Shown here piece by piece: positions 12,500 to 25,056 of a stretch of 64,000 nt of DNA (its first letter is position 1; each line of letters begins with the position of its first letter). The notes beneath the pieces were generated by a model. That model was given only the letters and a program-made list of their open reading frames with translations, was not told the origin of the DNA and did no database searches. Source of the stretch: Eudorina sp. 2006-703-Eu-15 (taxonomy: Eukaryota; Chlorophyta; Chlorophyceae; Chlamydomonadales; Volvocaceae); contig BDSI01000134.1 of NCBI GenBank assembly GCA_003117195.1, positions 250,501 through 314,500 on the forward strand. Direction: 5' to 3'. Position numbers and translations under genes: made by a program.

Positions 12500-15400
12500 T
12501 TTGCCTTGCAGCGGCGCTTCGGCGCCTCTTGCTCTCCCGTTATTTGATGCCCAGGCGTGGTATGAAACGTAGTGAGTATTACGGTGGGCGCTCAGGAAGT
12601 CCTCCTGGCCAAGCATACACTCAAAGGTGTACAGACATCATTTGACGTAGGGACTAGAGGTATCAAAATTCGTTCAAATTATTATCGTATAGGATAGAAA
12701 AAGACGCTGGTCCGTTCATAGACTCTCTGATACGCCTGGCGTTTCGTCACACTCTCCAAATATCCTTCTGTTAAAAATTACACCGTAATATGCCTTTGCC
12801 CGCTAAGCTAAAACGAACTTCGTTGCAGCCAACGCGATTCCGGCTGAGTCTTAGAGAATGATACCAGACTCATGCAAAGTTCCGTTTCGTTTCCGTTATG
12901 TCCCATAACAAACGCATTGACAATCCTGCGATTACTCAGACTTTAACGTGTCACTGGTAGTGTTCCCAGTGAGGTGAACCGACTTGAACCTAGCACGTGT
13001 ACTGCAGGCCAGTCAGGTCCTGCAGATCCTGAACCGGGTTTAAGCGGCACAGTAATATCTTGAGCTGAAGTCACACGCAGTAGCTATGGGAGCGAGCCGA
13101 CGTGAATGCGGGGAATCAGTTTGCCCTGGCATCACTGACAGCTTACAATGAAACATAATCTGTCAAAATGTTTATTCTACAACTGAAATATACTGCTCTG
13201 TACGGTTAAAGACACCCTGTGCTAGATGGCATAGCTCGTCCGACAGGGTCATGTGATGCTGTACCAATGGCAACCGTACCGGGACCGACCGCATCACCGC
13301 AAGCAAAGTACAACCGCCTGGTACAGCTAATCATCACCGCCTGGTGCACGAATCAGACAACAGCCCTACAATACGTCCCATACTGTTGTATCCTATGGTG
13401 CGCCACCACCACCGCTGCCACGTTACACCGTGTTACACCGACGACGTCGTGCGGCGAGGCTCCGCCGTCCTCACCGCCCTTCCGCCACCACCACAACGCA
13501 GCCCATATCCCGTCTCGCACGCCGAACCAAGGTAATCGAATCCACCGGGCCATCTTCGTCCGCTCAATGAATCACGGACACAGCGACACACCCTCCCTGC
13601 TGTTCCATCCCCATCCCCATCACCCATTTTACCCAAGCAGCGCCACCGGTATCGTGGGTTGTGCTCCCCAAAATCTGCCCCCCGCCCGACATCGCCCCAC
13701 GCGGATCCCGCACCCCCAACCTCTCGCCGAGCCCCCCTAAGCACGTCCGCCGCACACCCGCAGCTCTATTTGCCGTCGCGCCGTGCTCACGACATTTGGG
13801 CAGGACCACCCCACGCACCCACCATCACCTGCCCACGCACGGTCCGGCACGTTCACTTCATCACCGCCTCAACCTCCTCAACCGCCTCAACCGCCTCAAC
13901 CGCCTCAACATCCACGGCGCGATGCCGCCCGATGGCTGCACACGGCCCTCCCGGCGCCCAGCGGGACGCTGCGTCCTCCTCCTCCCCAGTTGAACCAGCA
14001 GCAATACCGTATGTGACGCCCAGATCGTCCCGATTGCGGGTAACGGTCTTCCAACTACCCGCCGGAAGCGCCGACGTCTGCACCCAGCTGGCCGCCTGCT
14101 GGCAGCCTGACACACCACCACGGAACGGTAACCCGAACCGGGCGTCATCGCCAACGTTTTCAGAGGCATGGCATGCGCACGTCTCTGTCTCCGGCAAACA
14201 ACCGGCATTGAAGCCGTGCCCGATGCGGCAGCTCCCGGGCAGATTCCGTACAGTTCGTTACGTAACACATACACGTACACATATACGTACACATATACGT
14301 ACCGCTGTCCTGTGTGACTCGGATGATGTGCCGTGCGGCAAATCATCGCCCCCCATCACCAACCCGCGTCCAGCACCCGACCACGTAACTGACCAACAAA
14401 CCCAACTAACCAACTAACCGATGGACCCCAGCGCACATGCGCTTGGGTGCTTGTGCTGGCGGTTTCGGTGACTCTTCGCTTTTTGCAGCGATGTGGTGCG
14501 CAGCTTGGTGCAGTGGGGGTGTTCTGGCCCCGGTTCACTTTTCGCAGTGATGTTGGTGCGGAGGCCTCGCATGCCTTGTCTCGGGTTTCGGCGTTGCCCC
14601 GCGGAGGTCTCCCTACCTCCCTACCTCCCTACCTCCCTACCTCCCTACCTCCCTACCTCCCTACCTCCCTACCTCCCTACCTCCCTACCTCCCTACCTCC
14701 CTACCTCCCTACCTCCCTACCTCCCTACCTCCCTACCTCCCTACCTCCCTACCTCCCTACCTCCCTACCTCCCTACCTCCCTACCTCCCTACCTCCCTAC
14801 CTCCCGGGCAGGTGGGGCGGCACCCGAGGAGGAGCCCCACGGACGGGTGTCCGGCGCTCATTGCTTCATACGACAACGCTGAACCAACGCGTACGAGACA
14901 CGGTACGGCAGCACAGCAGTACGACAGTACGGCAAAGAAATGAACCAGGGCCCCGCGAGAGGCACCTCTAAAGTAATCACATCACAGCACCGGAGCAAGC
15001 GACTGGAGGTTATGAAGTGAAGTCCGTGCCCGCATGTGGGTCGGTACTCGGTCGGGGGTAAAAATAAACAGCCCAGACACACCCAGCCCGGGGGCCGTAG
15101 CTACCACCTGCGCGCGAGTTTAACGATCCGCCCACCAGCGGGCGGTCACGCGCCCCAGGCCCCCAGCGCCCCCAGCGCCCCAGCCAGACTGAGCGACCCG
15201 GGACCCATCCCTCGCCAGGTGGGAGGAAATAAAGGAGCACGTGACTGGCAGCACAGGTACGTAGGTGGAGGTGCAAACAGCCGCACGCATTCGCGCTGAC
15301 CATGCCAGGTTGGCGTGGTGGGCCAATCTTCTGAATTAGATACAGGTGCGTCCTGGGCGGGTTTAATGTCAACAAACAAACGCGCACTTTCAAATGCTTG

Positions 15401-16952
15401 TATTCTCGGCAGCTCCAGGCAGGGCGAGGGTCATGCCCGCCAGTGCACACGGACCACATACATGACGCAGAGGGCGACTGTCATCCATGCATCCATCGAT
15501 ACACGTCACGTGTCTGGCGAGAAACCCGCGTGCCCATCCATGTGTGTGGATGTGTGGGCCCCGGGGGGGTTAAGAGAGGTAGAGGGGGGTGAGACCGCCC
15601 AGGGGCAGAGTACATTCCGCCCCCGCTGCCCCCCGCACAACAACCATCATAACACTCGCGGCAGCAAGTAAATAAAATAAAGCCATGACGGCCCTGCCTC
15701 CGTGCATCTAGCCTCCCAACCCAACAAAAGGCCGTCCGTGCCAAATTTCACACCCGCTAACATTAAGACGCACTGACGATTCGTCACACGCTCAGACACA
15801 GGAGGAGGATGCCCGCAACCGCGTCGGCTCTCACCCCTATCTCGCCATGCCGTGCCATGCCCGCCTTAGCTTGCCGGAACAGGGCCGCGCGCGGTCAGCA
15901 AGCTCTGCCGCAGCACGGCCTTCCCCCCCCCGCAATTTATTTTCCAGTAGGACGCAACGCAGGAGGGCCTGCCCTACCTTACGCCGCTGTGAGACTCTAC
16001 GGAGCGGGGGGTTCCAAAGCGCACACAACGCCCATTTGTGAGTTGATCATTGGTAAATGGTAAATGGTCACTGCTGCAAACATCATCAGTAAGCCACTGC
16101 TACGACCCCGCCAAACAGAGGCCCCCCTCCCCCCCTTTGTTGGAAGCAAGCAGGGGGACCTCTCCATTTCCTGATCTCCCGCCACTCTCCACGTTTTCCC
16201 TCAGCCGCCCTGCCCCAGCCGCCCTGCCCCAGCCGCCCTGGCCCCCCCCCACACACACTCACACCCACACGCGTTGTGAAGGCGATCTGGCCTCCACACA
16301 GCTGCAGGGCCCACTGGGTCCTCGTCTGGCAGCAGCCCGCAGCTGGGGCCCCCATACGGTCGACAACAGCCGTGTCGCGGACACGGTGACGGGACTCTAT
16401 CTTGGACTATAGAATGAACGAACACGAATAGTAACAGTGCATGCAATCAACGTTAAAGTACGAACGTACGAATGAATGTACGGATGCAAGCGACCAATCC
16501 ATGACACAGCGAAGCGCACCGATCGCGGACGAGTGACCCCGGGGATGAGGTCAGCTCGAGAGCTGCCCGGCTTCAATCTCACCCCCCTCTTTCGGGGCTT
16601 GTGCAAACTCAGTCGACAGGTGCTGTCCTTGATGACACCAACCAACAAAGCGTAACGCAGCGCAGCGCAGCACAGCACAGCACAAGTTGGTATGGCACAG
16701 CACAGCACAGCACAGCGTGCTCCGCCATTGCAAGACTTCAATGGCCGCAAGAACGTGGCGGAAGCAAGTAAGGAACATGCGGAGGGCCGGCCAGCTGACG
16801 AGGAGGCGGACGAGGACCCTCTTTCGCAGTGCGGCAAATGTGAGGTCGAGTTTCCGAGTAGACCGTTGAGGTCGGGTCACGTTAAGGAAAGTCAGGTCAG
16901 GTCAGTTCGAAGCAAGTCAGGTTGGGTTTAGATCAGAGCAGGTCAGCTCCCG
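12500..16952. other. Intergenic region between two minus-strand genes
   Basis: No supported gene. The frames are Pro/Arg/His-rich without domains. It contains an AT-richer block (12600-13210), a CTCAACCGC short repeat (13868-13908), an alternating TACACATA run near 14267-14300, and the CCTACCTC octamer array (14608-14805). It also contains CACAGCA-rich DNA near 16660-16715. The right end should hold the 3' UTR of the cyclase gene. Confidence 0.5.
14608..14805. repeat. CCTACCTC octamer array
   Basis: About 25 near-perfect head-to-tail copies of an 8-bp unit, intergenic. The plus-strand frames through it read LPPYLPTS repeats, which I treat as an artefact of the array, not as a protein. Confidence 0.95.
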
Positions 16953-19853
16953 TCAGGGTGTGGCCTTCCGCGCCAACCTCCGGCGGTCATGCCCCGACAT
17001 GGCTGCCCGCATCGCCACGTGCACATTGCTGCTGCTGCTGTTGTCCGACATCTCCGGCCCGATGCCGCCTCCGCCGCCCCCGCCGCTCTGGCCACCACCC
17101 CCGCCGCTGCCAAGCAGTGTCTCGGTGCTGCGGCTGCGGGCGGTAGCCGACCCCCCTCGCGGTCCGGTGCCGCTATCGGGCCGGCCGGCGCCCACCCTCC
17201 GGAATGATGACAGCCGGAGGCCAGACAGGTAGGTGCTCCGTCGCTTCACCGACGACGGCGGCGACCGGTGCGCCGCCTCCGCCTCCGCCGCCGCCGCCGC
17301 CGCTGCCGCCGCCGCGGCCAGGGGCGCCGGAGCAGTCAGTCCCAGGGGGCCTTCCGCGGGGGGCAGCGCCTGCGGCCGCGGGCGGACCTGCGTTTGGAAC
17401 TGCTTGAGGTTGGCCAGGTGCTGTTGGTACAGCGCCAGGGAGCCGTCGGAGGAGGGCCGGGAGGAGAGCTGCGGCGGGTCGTCCGCCCCCCTGGAGTCCA
17501 GGAGGGCGCTCCGGGGGGTGCCCGGCGGGTAGAGGAAGAAGGTCTCCATCAGGCCCTGAGGCGCGGGTCGGGGGGACACGGGGGGGCACGGGGGGGGGCA
17601 CGGGGCATACACAGGAGGTGACTGGCGGGGGTCCGGTGTGGGGTCCGGTGTGGGGTCGAGACGCCCTGACGGACACCATGCATATCCGGAACACCCCCAT
17701 CAAAGACACCCCATCAAAGACACCCCATCAAAGACACCCCATCAAAGACACCCCCACTCACATTCGCGAGGGTTTGAACCTACATCCCAGAGAGAGGGCT
17801 GCCAACCGTCTTTCCATGGCCCCATGCCACGCGGACCCCGGGCGCCGCCCCGGCCACTCACTTTGCCTTTGATGTTCCGGTAGCCCCTGGAGCGGCTCAC
17901 CACCTGGGGCCACTGCCGGCAGACCAGGTCCCGGAAGGAAGAGGTGCACTGCACCTGAGGGAGGGACAACACAACGCCACAAAACAGCCCACAGGTCCCC
18001 AGAGGAGGCAGGGCGGGCCGCGGAACTCGTCGGCAGGGTGTGTGATTGGTTGGGGCTTTGGAGGCTGACCACGGAGCGCATCGCGCCGGTGACGTCGGGC
18101 GTTCGAAGGCGCCAAGTTCGAGGGAGGGGCGGAGGGGGTTTGCTTGGCTGCATGCTCCTGAGGCTCAGGCTCAGGTTCACGTTGACATCGGTTCAGGTTG
18201 GTACCACTGACAGAGTCCTCACCACAGATACCGTACTCATCCGTACGACCCGTACGACCCGCACTCTGCCCCCTTCTCCCCGGGTGGGCAACATGTCTGT
18301 CGGTCCCCTACCCCTACCCTGCCGTTTGTCTGCCCTTTGTTGCAACTCACATCTTCCGTTCGCCTCGCCGTCCGTCCGCGTTTCGTCCCATTTGCGCAGG
18401 TGAGTACTACGTTCTCGATAATTTGTGCTGTCTGGGGTGTGGTCCGTCCTCGTGCTGTCGCGCGTTGGTTGGTCCGGGATGGGTCCGGCGGCGACGCGGT
18501 CGCCCGAGGTAACAGTGAGCGCACAATTCAGGTATGTATGGTAGGTAACTTGGGTCGCGTATTGACTCCTGTGCCACGTATCGGTTCCCCAATCCATACC
18601 CCTACCCTTACCCCTACCCCCGCTGACCTGTCACCTCCCGTCCAACACCTGGCCGCCGCCGCCGCCTCACCTTATTGGGTTCCGAAGTCGACTCCATGCG
18701 GCTGGCCACGTTCTGCGTCACGGCAGGCGGGCGGGCGGGCGGGTGGGCGGATTTTTGTTAAAACCACAAAACCACAAAACCCAGAAACGAAGGGGGGACT
18801 TGCGCGAGGACCCGCGACACAGCAGCTCACAGCGGCAGCAGCGAACCGGCTGCGAGCCGGCTGCGAAGCGCAATCCGGGCTCCTTGGTCCCGCTTGGTCG
18901 TCTGAACCTCTCCTCCTCCTCCTCCTCCTCCTCCTCCTCCTTCAGGGCATGTCTCCTCCCCGTCTTGGGCCCGTATGTTCCGCAGCAAGATCCCCCGCAG
19001 CGGCCGAAAGATGTGAACCACCCACCCGGCCCGGCCCGGCCCGGCCCCCGCCCATCCCGCAACGGCACGCTTTCCCACCGGCACGCTCACCACCCCAGTG
19101 GACCCAGCGACCGCAGGCTCCACCCCTCGACCCGCCCTCCCCCCTACCGTATGTCAATCAAGACGACGCGAAATGCCACCACCGCGCACCGGCCCCCTAT
19201 CTCCCTCCCCTCCCCTCCCCTCCCCTCCCCTCCCCTCCCGCCCCCTCCCCTCCCCTCCCGCCCCTTCCCGTCGGCAGCTCGGCGCCCACGTACCACCGTG
19301 TTCCCGAACAGCGAGTAGCGCCGGTTGATGGCGCCCACCACACACGCCATGACGGGGCCGCAGTGCAGCCCCACCCGGATGGCCAGGGTGCCCATCTCGG
19401 GGCGGCTCGTGCACACCGGCTCCGAAACCGCCACCTCCACGGCCCGGAAGGCGAACTGCAGCAGCCGCCGGGCGTGTGAGTCGGGGTGGTGCACTCTGAT
19501 GTTGCCCACGGCCAGGTAGGCGTCGCCGATGACGTCCACCTGTGAGGAGTTGGGTGTGGGTGTGGGTTTCGGTTTGGGTGTGGGTTGGGGGTGAGCTCGC
19601 GCCCCGTGGTAGGCGTGTAGCGGGCAAATCCACAGGAGGAACCGCATCCGCAGGCCGTGCCCTGGACCGACCGACCGACCGACCGACCGACCGACCCCGA
19701 GCGGACAGAGGAGGGGACGCCGACAAGTGCGGCAGCCCCCGCCCAGACGAGGCTCGTTGGAACCCCCGCCCAGACTTCAATCTGCCCCCCTTCCCCCACC
19801 TCCACTCGCAGCCCTGGCCCCAGCGGCCACCCCCCCACCCTCGCCGTGTGTGC

Positions 19854-19951
<98 letters not shown>

Positions 19952-22900
19952 CGTTACATATCTGCCGGGCCGACACTGGCCGGGGGCGCTAACCCGCCCC
20001 ATACGGGAGACCGCCGAAGCACTTTCCCCCGGATACGGGGGAAAGGGGCGTAAGGGGCCTCTGTCCCCTCGCTCTCAACCTAGGGCGCGTGCCCGATCCC
20101 CGAGGATCGGTGACCGCTATGCCCCCTCAAGGGAGTGGGCGAAGGCCCATCCCGGGCGGTCTGCGCCTCGCAGTCCGCTGTTCAACCTCCTCAAGTCCTT
20201 GCAGCACCCAGGGCGCGTTTCGGAGGCGCGCCCCTGCTTGGTGCGGTAAAACTAGCCTGGTCCCGCGTCCCAACCTAATCGTAATAGCTAGGGTTGCACC
20301 CTCCGGCAGGCCTGCCTGCCCAGCTGAGCCAGAGCGAGGCGGCTCGCACGCGTCAGGCCTTGTGTGTGTGTGTGTGTGTTTAGAATTGCAACCCGCCCGC
20401 CCGTGTGTGTGTGTGTGTGTGTGTGCACCTTGAACAGGTCGAGCTCCCGGATGATGGCGTCGAAGCGCGTGTAGAGGCGGTTGAGCATGTCCATGACCTC
20501 GTGCGTCTGCAGCTTGGAGCAGTGCGCGGTGTAGCCTGTGTGTGTGTAGGGGAGGGGAGGGGAGGGGAGCGCGGAGGGAGGGAGGGCGGAGCGAGGGGAG
20601 CGCGGAGGGAGGGGAGCGCGGAGGGAGGGGAGCGCGGAGGGAGGGGAGGGCGGAGGGAGGAAGGGAGGAAGGGAGGGAGGGAGGGAGGGAGGGAGGGAGG
20701 GAGGAGGGAGGAGGGCGGAAGGCAGTGACGCAGTGGGCTTGGGGCGGTGACGGGCGGGTGGGGGACAGCAGCAGCGTATATGGCGTGGTCTGATGACCCG
20801 CGGGGTCCGCTGTCATGTCCTTCATAATGAATGTATGGCGGGCGAGCGTGGTAGGTACCGCAGCCGAGGGGCCCACGACTCAGCAAAGCGGCCGAGCCAT
20901 GACCGAGAGTAGCCGTACTGACCCATGGGCACCTGACCCATGGGCACATGGACGGAGAGTCGGAGGGTCGCACGTGGTGGATGGTGCCCGGATATCGTGG
21001 ATTACGAATGCGGCGCCGTCCCTTACACGCGGCCGTCACTGACCCATGGGTCACTGAGCGACCCACAGCAGCTCACCCACGATGTCGCTGAAGAATATGG
21101 AGACCTCCTCGTGGGCCTCCGCGGGGGGCTCCTTGCCCTGCTTGAGGGCCTCAGCCACCTGTGAGGGGGTGCGGGTGGGTGGGGGGAAGAGGGGCAAGAG
21201 GGGAGCGGAGGGGAGGGGATATCATGGAGGGGTGTGGCTGCGAGGGAGGAAACGGGCAGGGAACTAGGAGGGGGTGCTTGTAGCTTGTCGTTGTCTCTGT
21301 TTGCGAGCAAGCTGCAGTGGGCCTTGGTGGCGGTGACTGGGGTTGGGGTTGGGTGGTGTGTACGCCCCCGCGCGCCCGGAGGGCGTGTGGTTCAGCTGCG
21401 CGCAAGGCCTGGGCCACCCGACCCCCACCCAGGTGGGCCGCAGGGTCGGGTGNNNNNAACCCAACCCAAACCCCAACCCCAAAACCCCAACCCCAACCCC
21501 AAACCTCAACCCCAAACCCAACCCCAAACCCAACCCCAAAACCCCAACCCCAATCCCAAAACCCCAACCCCAAACCCCCGCAACGAAAGCTCACCGACGG
21601 CGGAAACGCCTGCATCAGCTCCTCCTCACTCATACCGCCCACTTTGACGGGCGGCTGTAGCTGCGGCTGTAGCTGCGGCGGCTGCTGGGACTGTAGCTGC
21701 TGCATCAGCTGCTGCCGCACGCCGCCGCTGCCGCCGTTGCCGCTGCGGCTGTGGCCCGCGGCGTCGGACCCCCCGTCAGCCACCTTCCGGGGAGACGGCG
21801 GCGGCGGCGGCGACGCCGCCGCCGCCGCGCTGATGGTAACGCTCGACAGCGCCGCCGCGATGGACGAGAAGCTCGGCCTGTCGGCCGCCTCGGGTGCCGT
21901 ACAGGCATCCACGACGTCAGCCAGCATGGGGTGAATGGCCCGTACGGCATCGAGCTGCTCCAGGGTGGGCCCCAGCAGCGAGACGGGGGTATCTGGAGGG
22001 GAGGACCCCCACCGGCAGCAGCAGGTACGGGAGGGGGGAGGGTCGCACCGTTGGGGTTTGTCAGGGTCTAGGGGTTTCAGAGACTTGGTAAGTTGGTATG
22101 CCCGTGGTTGGCGGCCACACCCTCTCCGTGGCGTCGGGGCTTAACCCCATCCCCGTTTGGTAGTTTGCTTACCTTCGCCTTCAAATCCCGCCCGAGACCA
22201 ACCCCCTGCCGGGAATTCCCCAAGACTTGCAACACCCACCCACAAACAGCGTGAGCACCATCAATCCGAACTGGTAAACATCCTCCGGCTCCGCGGACTC
22301 CTGTACGGCAGCCGGCTCCCCGTCGTGATTGCCGTACTGCTGTGTCGTAACGCCGCCGTCCGGCGGCGGTCCAAACACGACGCCCACCTCCCCGATCTCC
22401 TCCGCCGGCGGGCCGCCGCCTTCCTCAGACAAGGCGGCGACAGCTGCGGAGCCGACCCTGCCGCCGCCGCCGCCGCCGCCAACTGCCGCAGCCGCGGCAC
22501 CAGGGCTGACCCCTGAAGCAGGGCTGGCCGGCGGCGTGGCGAAGGCCATTGGCGGCGCGAGCGGGGACCAAGGATGCGGCGCAGCTGCCGTGTGGGCTGC
22601 GCCCTGAGCTCGTCCTGTGTGGCATCATGTGGTTTCGGAGGAAGAGGAGCTGATGGGATGGGGGTGGGAGGTGAAAGGGGAGGGGTGAACGCAGCAGGGT
22701 ATGCAAGTCCCCGCCCAAGTGTGTCGTACGTTGTCGTACACCCATGCAAGCATCTGTCTCGCGCCTCAGCCCATCTGACATTCTCTAGATCTGTGTTTAG
22801 AGAAGAGACCCGCTCAATCGATCTGTGTGCGTGTGCGTGTGCGTGTGCGTGTGCGTGTGCGTGTGCGTGTGCGTGTGCGTGTGCGTGTGCGTGTGCGTGT

Positions 22901-24772
22901 GCGTGTGCGTGTGCGTGTGGCGTGTGCGTGTGCGTGTGCGTGTGGCGTGTGCGTGTGCGTGTGCGTGTGCGTGTGCGTGTGCGTGTGCGTGTGCGTGTGC
23001 GTGTGCGTGTGCGTGTGCGTGTGCGTGTGCGTGTGCGTGTGCGTGTGCGTGTGCGTGTTGCGTGTGCGTGTGCGTGTGCGTGTGCGTGTGCGTGTGCGTG
23101 TGCGTGTGCGTGTGCGTGTGCGTGTGCGTGTGCGTGTGCGTGTGGCGTGTGCGTGTGCGTGTGCGTGTGCGTGTGCGTGTGCGTGTGCGTGTGCGGTGTG
23201 CGTGTGCGTGTGCGTGTGCGTGTGCGTGTGCGTGTGCGTGTGCGTGTGCGTGTGCGTGTGCGTGTGCGTGTGCGTGTGCGTGTGGGCGTGTGCGTGTGGC
23301 GTGTGCGTGTGCGTGTGCGTGTGCGTGTGCGTGTGCGTGTGCGTGTGCGTGTGCGTGTGCGTGTGCGTGTGCGTGTGCGTGTGCGTGTGGGCGTGTGCGT
23401 GTGCGTGTGCGTGTGCGTGTGGCGTGTGCGTGTGCGTGTGCGTGTGCGTGTGCGTGTGCGTGTGCGTGTGCGTGTGCGTGTGCGTGTGCGTGTGCGTGTG
23501 CGTGTGCGTGTGCGTGTGCGTGTGCGTGTGCGTGTGCGTGTGCGTGTGCGTGTGTAAAAGAGAACTGAGTGTGTCTCTGTCTCTCTCTCACCCACCCTTG
23601 CTGAAGACGGGGCTCCCAAGCGAGACGGAGGCCACCGTCACCTCCACCTTGGCCTTGAACCGCTTGTCCAGGTACACTCGCCAGTTGGAGGCACCCAGCA
23701 CGCCGTTGAAGATGAGGTCGTCCTGTAAGGGTGAATGGGTGCGGGTGTGGGTGCGGGTGTGGGTGTGGGTGTGGGTGTGGGTGTGGGTGTGGGTGTGGGT
23801 GTGGGTGTGGGTGTGGGTGTGGGTGTGGGTGTGGGTGTGGGTGTGGGTGTGGGTGTGGGTGTGGGTGTGGGTGTGGGTGTGGGTGTGGGTGTGGGTGTGG
23901 GTGTGGGTGTGGGTGTGGGTGTGGGTGTGGGTGTGGTGTGGGTGTGGGTGTGGGTGTGGTGTGGGTGTGGGTGTGGGTGTGGGTGTGGGTGTGGGTGTGG
24001 GTGTGGGTGTGGGTGTGGGTGTGGGTGTGGGTGTGGGTGTGGGTGCGGGTGCGGGTGCGGGTGCGGGTGCGGGTGGGGGGGGCGGGTGCGGGTGCGGGTG
24101 CGGGTGCGGGTGGCGGGTGCGGGTGCGGGTGGGGGGCGGGTGCGGGTGCGGGTGCGGGTGCGGGTGCGGGTGCGGGTGCGGGTGCGGGTGCGGTGCGGGT
24201 GCGGGTGCGGGTGCGGGTGCGGGTGCGGGTGGCGGGTGCGGGTGCGGGTGCGGGTGCGGTGCGGGTGCGGGTGGGGGGGGGGCGGGTGCGGGTGCGGGTG
24301 CGGGTGCGGGTGCGGGTGCGGGTGCGGGTGCGGGTGCGGGTGCGGGTGCGGGTGCGGGTGCGGTGCGGGTGCGGGTGGCGGGTGCGGGTGCGGGTGCGGG
24401 TGCGGGTGCGGGTGCGGGTGCGGGTGCGGGTGCGGGTGCGGGGCGGGTGCGGGTGCGGGTGCGGGTGCGGGTGCGGGTGCGGGTGCGGGTGCGGGTGCGG
24501 GTGCGGGTGCGGGTGCGGGTGCGGGTGCGGGTGCGGGTGCGGGTGCGGGTGCGGGTGCGGGTGCGGGTGCGGGTGCGGGTGCGGGTGCGGGTGCGGGTGC
24601 GGGTGGGGCGGGTGCGGGTGCGGGTGCGGGTGCGGGTGCGGGTGCGGGTGCGGGTGCGGGTGCGGGTGCGGGTGCGGGTGCGGGTGGGGCGGGTGCGGGT
24701 GCGGGTGCGGGTGCGGGTGCGGGTGCGGGTGCGGGTGCGGGTGCGGGTGCGGGTGCGGGTGCGGGTGCGGGT

Positions 24773-24807
<35 letters not shown>

Positions 24808-25023
24808 CGGGTGCGGGTGCGGGTGCGGGTGGGGCGGGTGCGGGTGCGGGTGCGGGTGCGGGTGGGGGGGGGGGGGGGGGGGTGCGGGTGCGGGTGCGGG
24901 TGCGGGTGCGGGTGCGGGTGCGGGTGGGGGGGGGGGGGGGGGGGGGGGGGGGCGGGTGCGGGTGGCGGGTGCGGGTGCGGGTGCGGGTGCGGGTGCGGGT
25001 GCGGGTGCGGGTGCGGTGCGGGT

Positions 25024-25056
<33 letters not shown>

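Larger units (their letters stand above)
17525..21158 (-). other. Class III cyclase catalytic domain of the cyclase gene
   Basis: Six short exons rebuild the domain in order: VAEALKQG and [10 protein letters not shown], then [20 protein letters not shown], then [13 protein letters not shown] and [20 protein letters not shown] with RYSLFGNTV, then [14 protein letters not shown], then [12 protein letters not shown], then [14 protein letters not shown]. Both metal-binding Asp residues (FSDIVG, IGDAY) and the transition-state Asn and Arg (NVASRMES) are present, so the site looks competent. The two purine-specificity positions are Asp (KVDVIGD) and Ser (RYSLFGN). These are neither the Glu/Cys of typical guanylyl cyclases nor the Lys/Asp of typical adenylyl cyclases, so I leave the substrate open. 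Confidence 0.85.

Noticed and set aside
13219..14417. Plus-strand coding frames of ~170-250 residues
   Set aside because: Pro/His/Thr-rich with no domain, no splice continuity and overlapping simple repeats.
17765..17790. Second T-arm-like sequence (GTAGGTTCAAACCC on the minus strand)
   Set aside because: No cloverleaf can be drawn around it, and it lies in a cyclase gene intron next to a minisatellite.
21458..21580. Internal telomeric repeat
   Set aside because: Units are irregular AACCCC/AAACCCC and not the TTTAGGG or TTTTAGGG types known from green algae.
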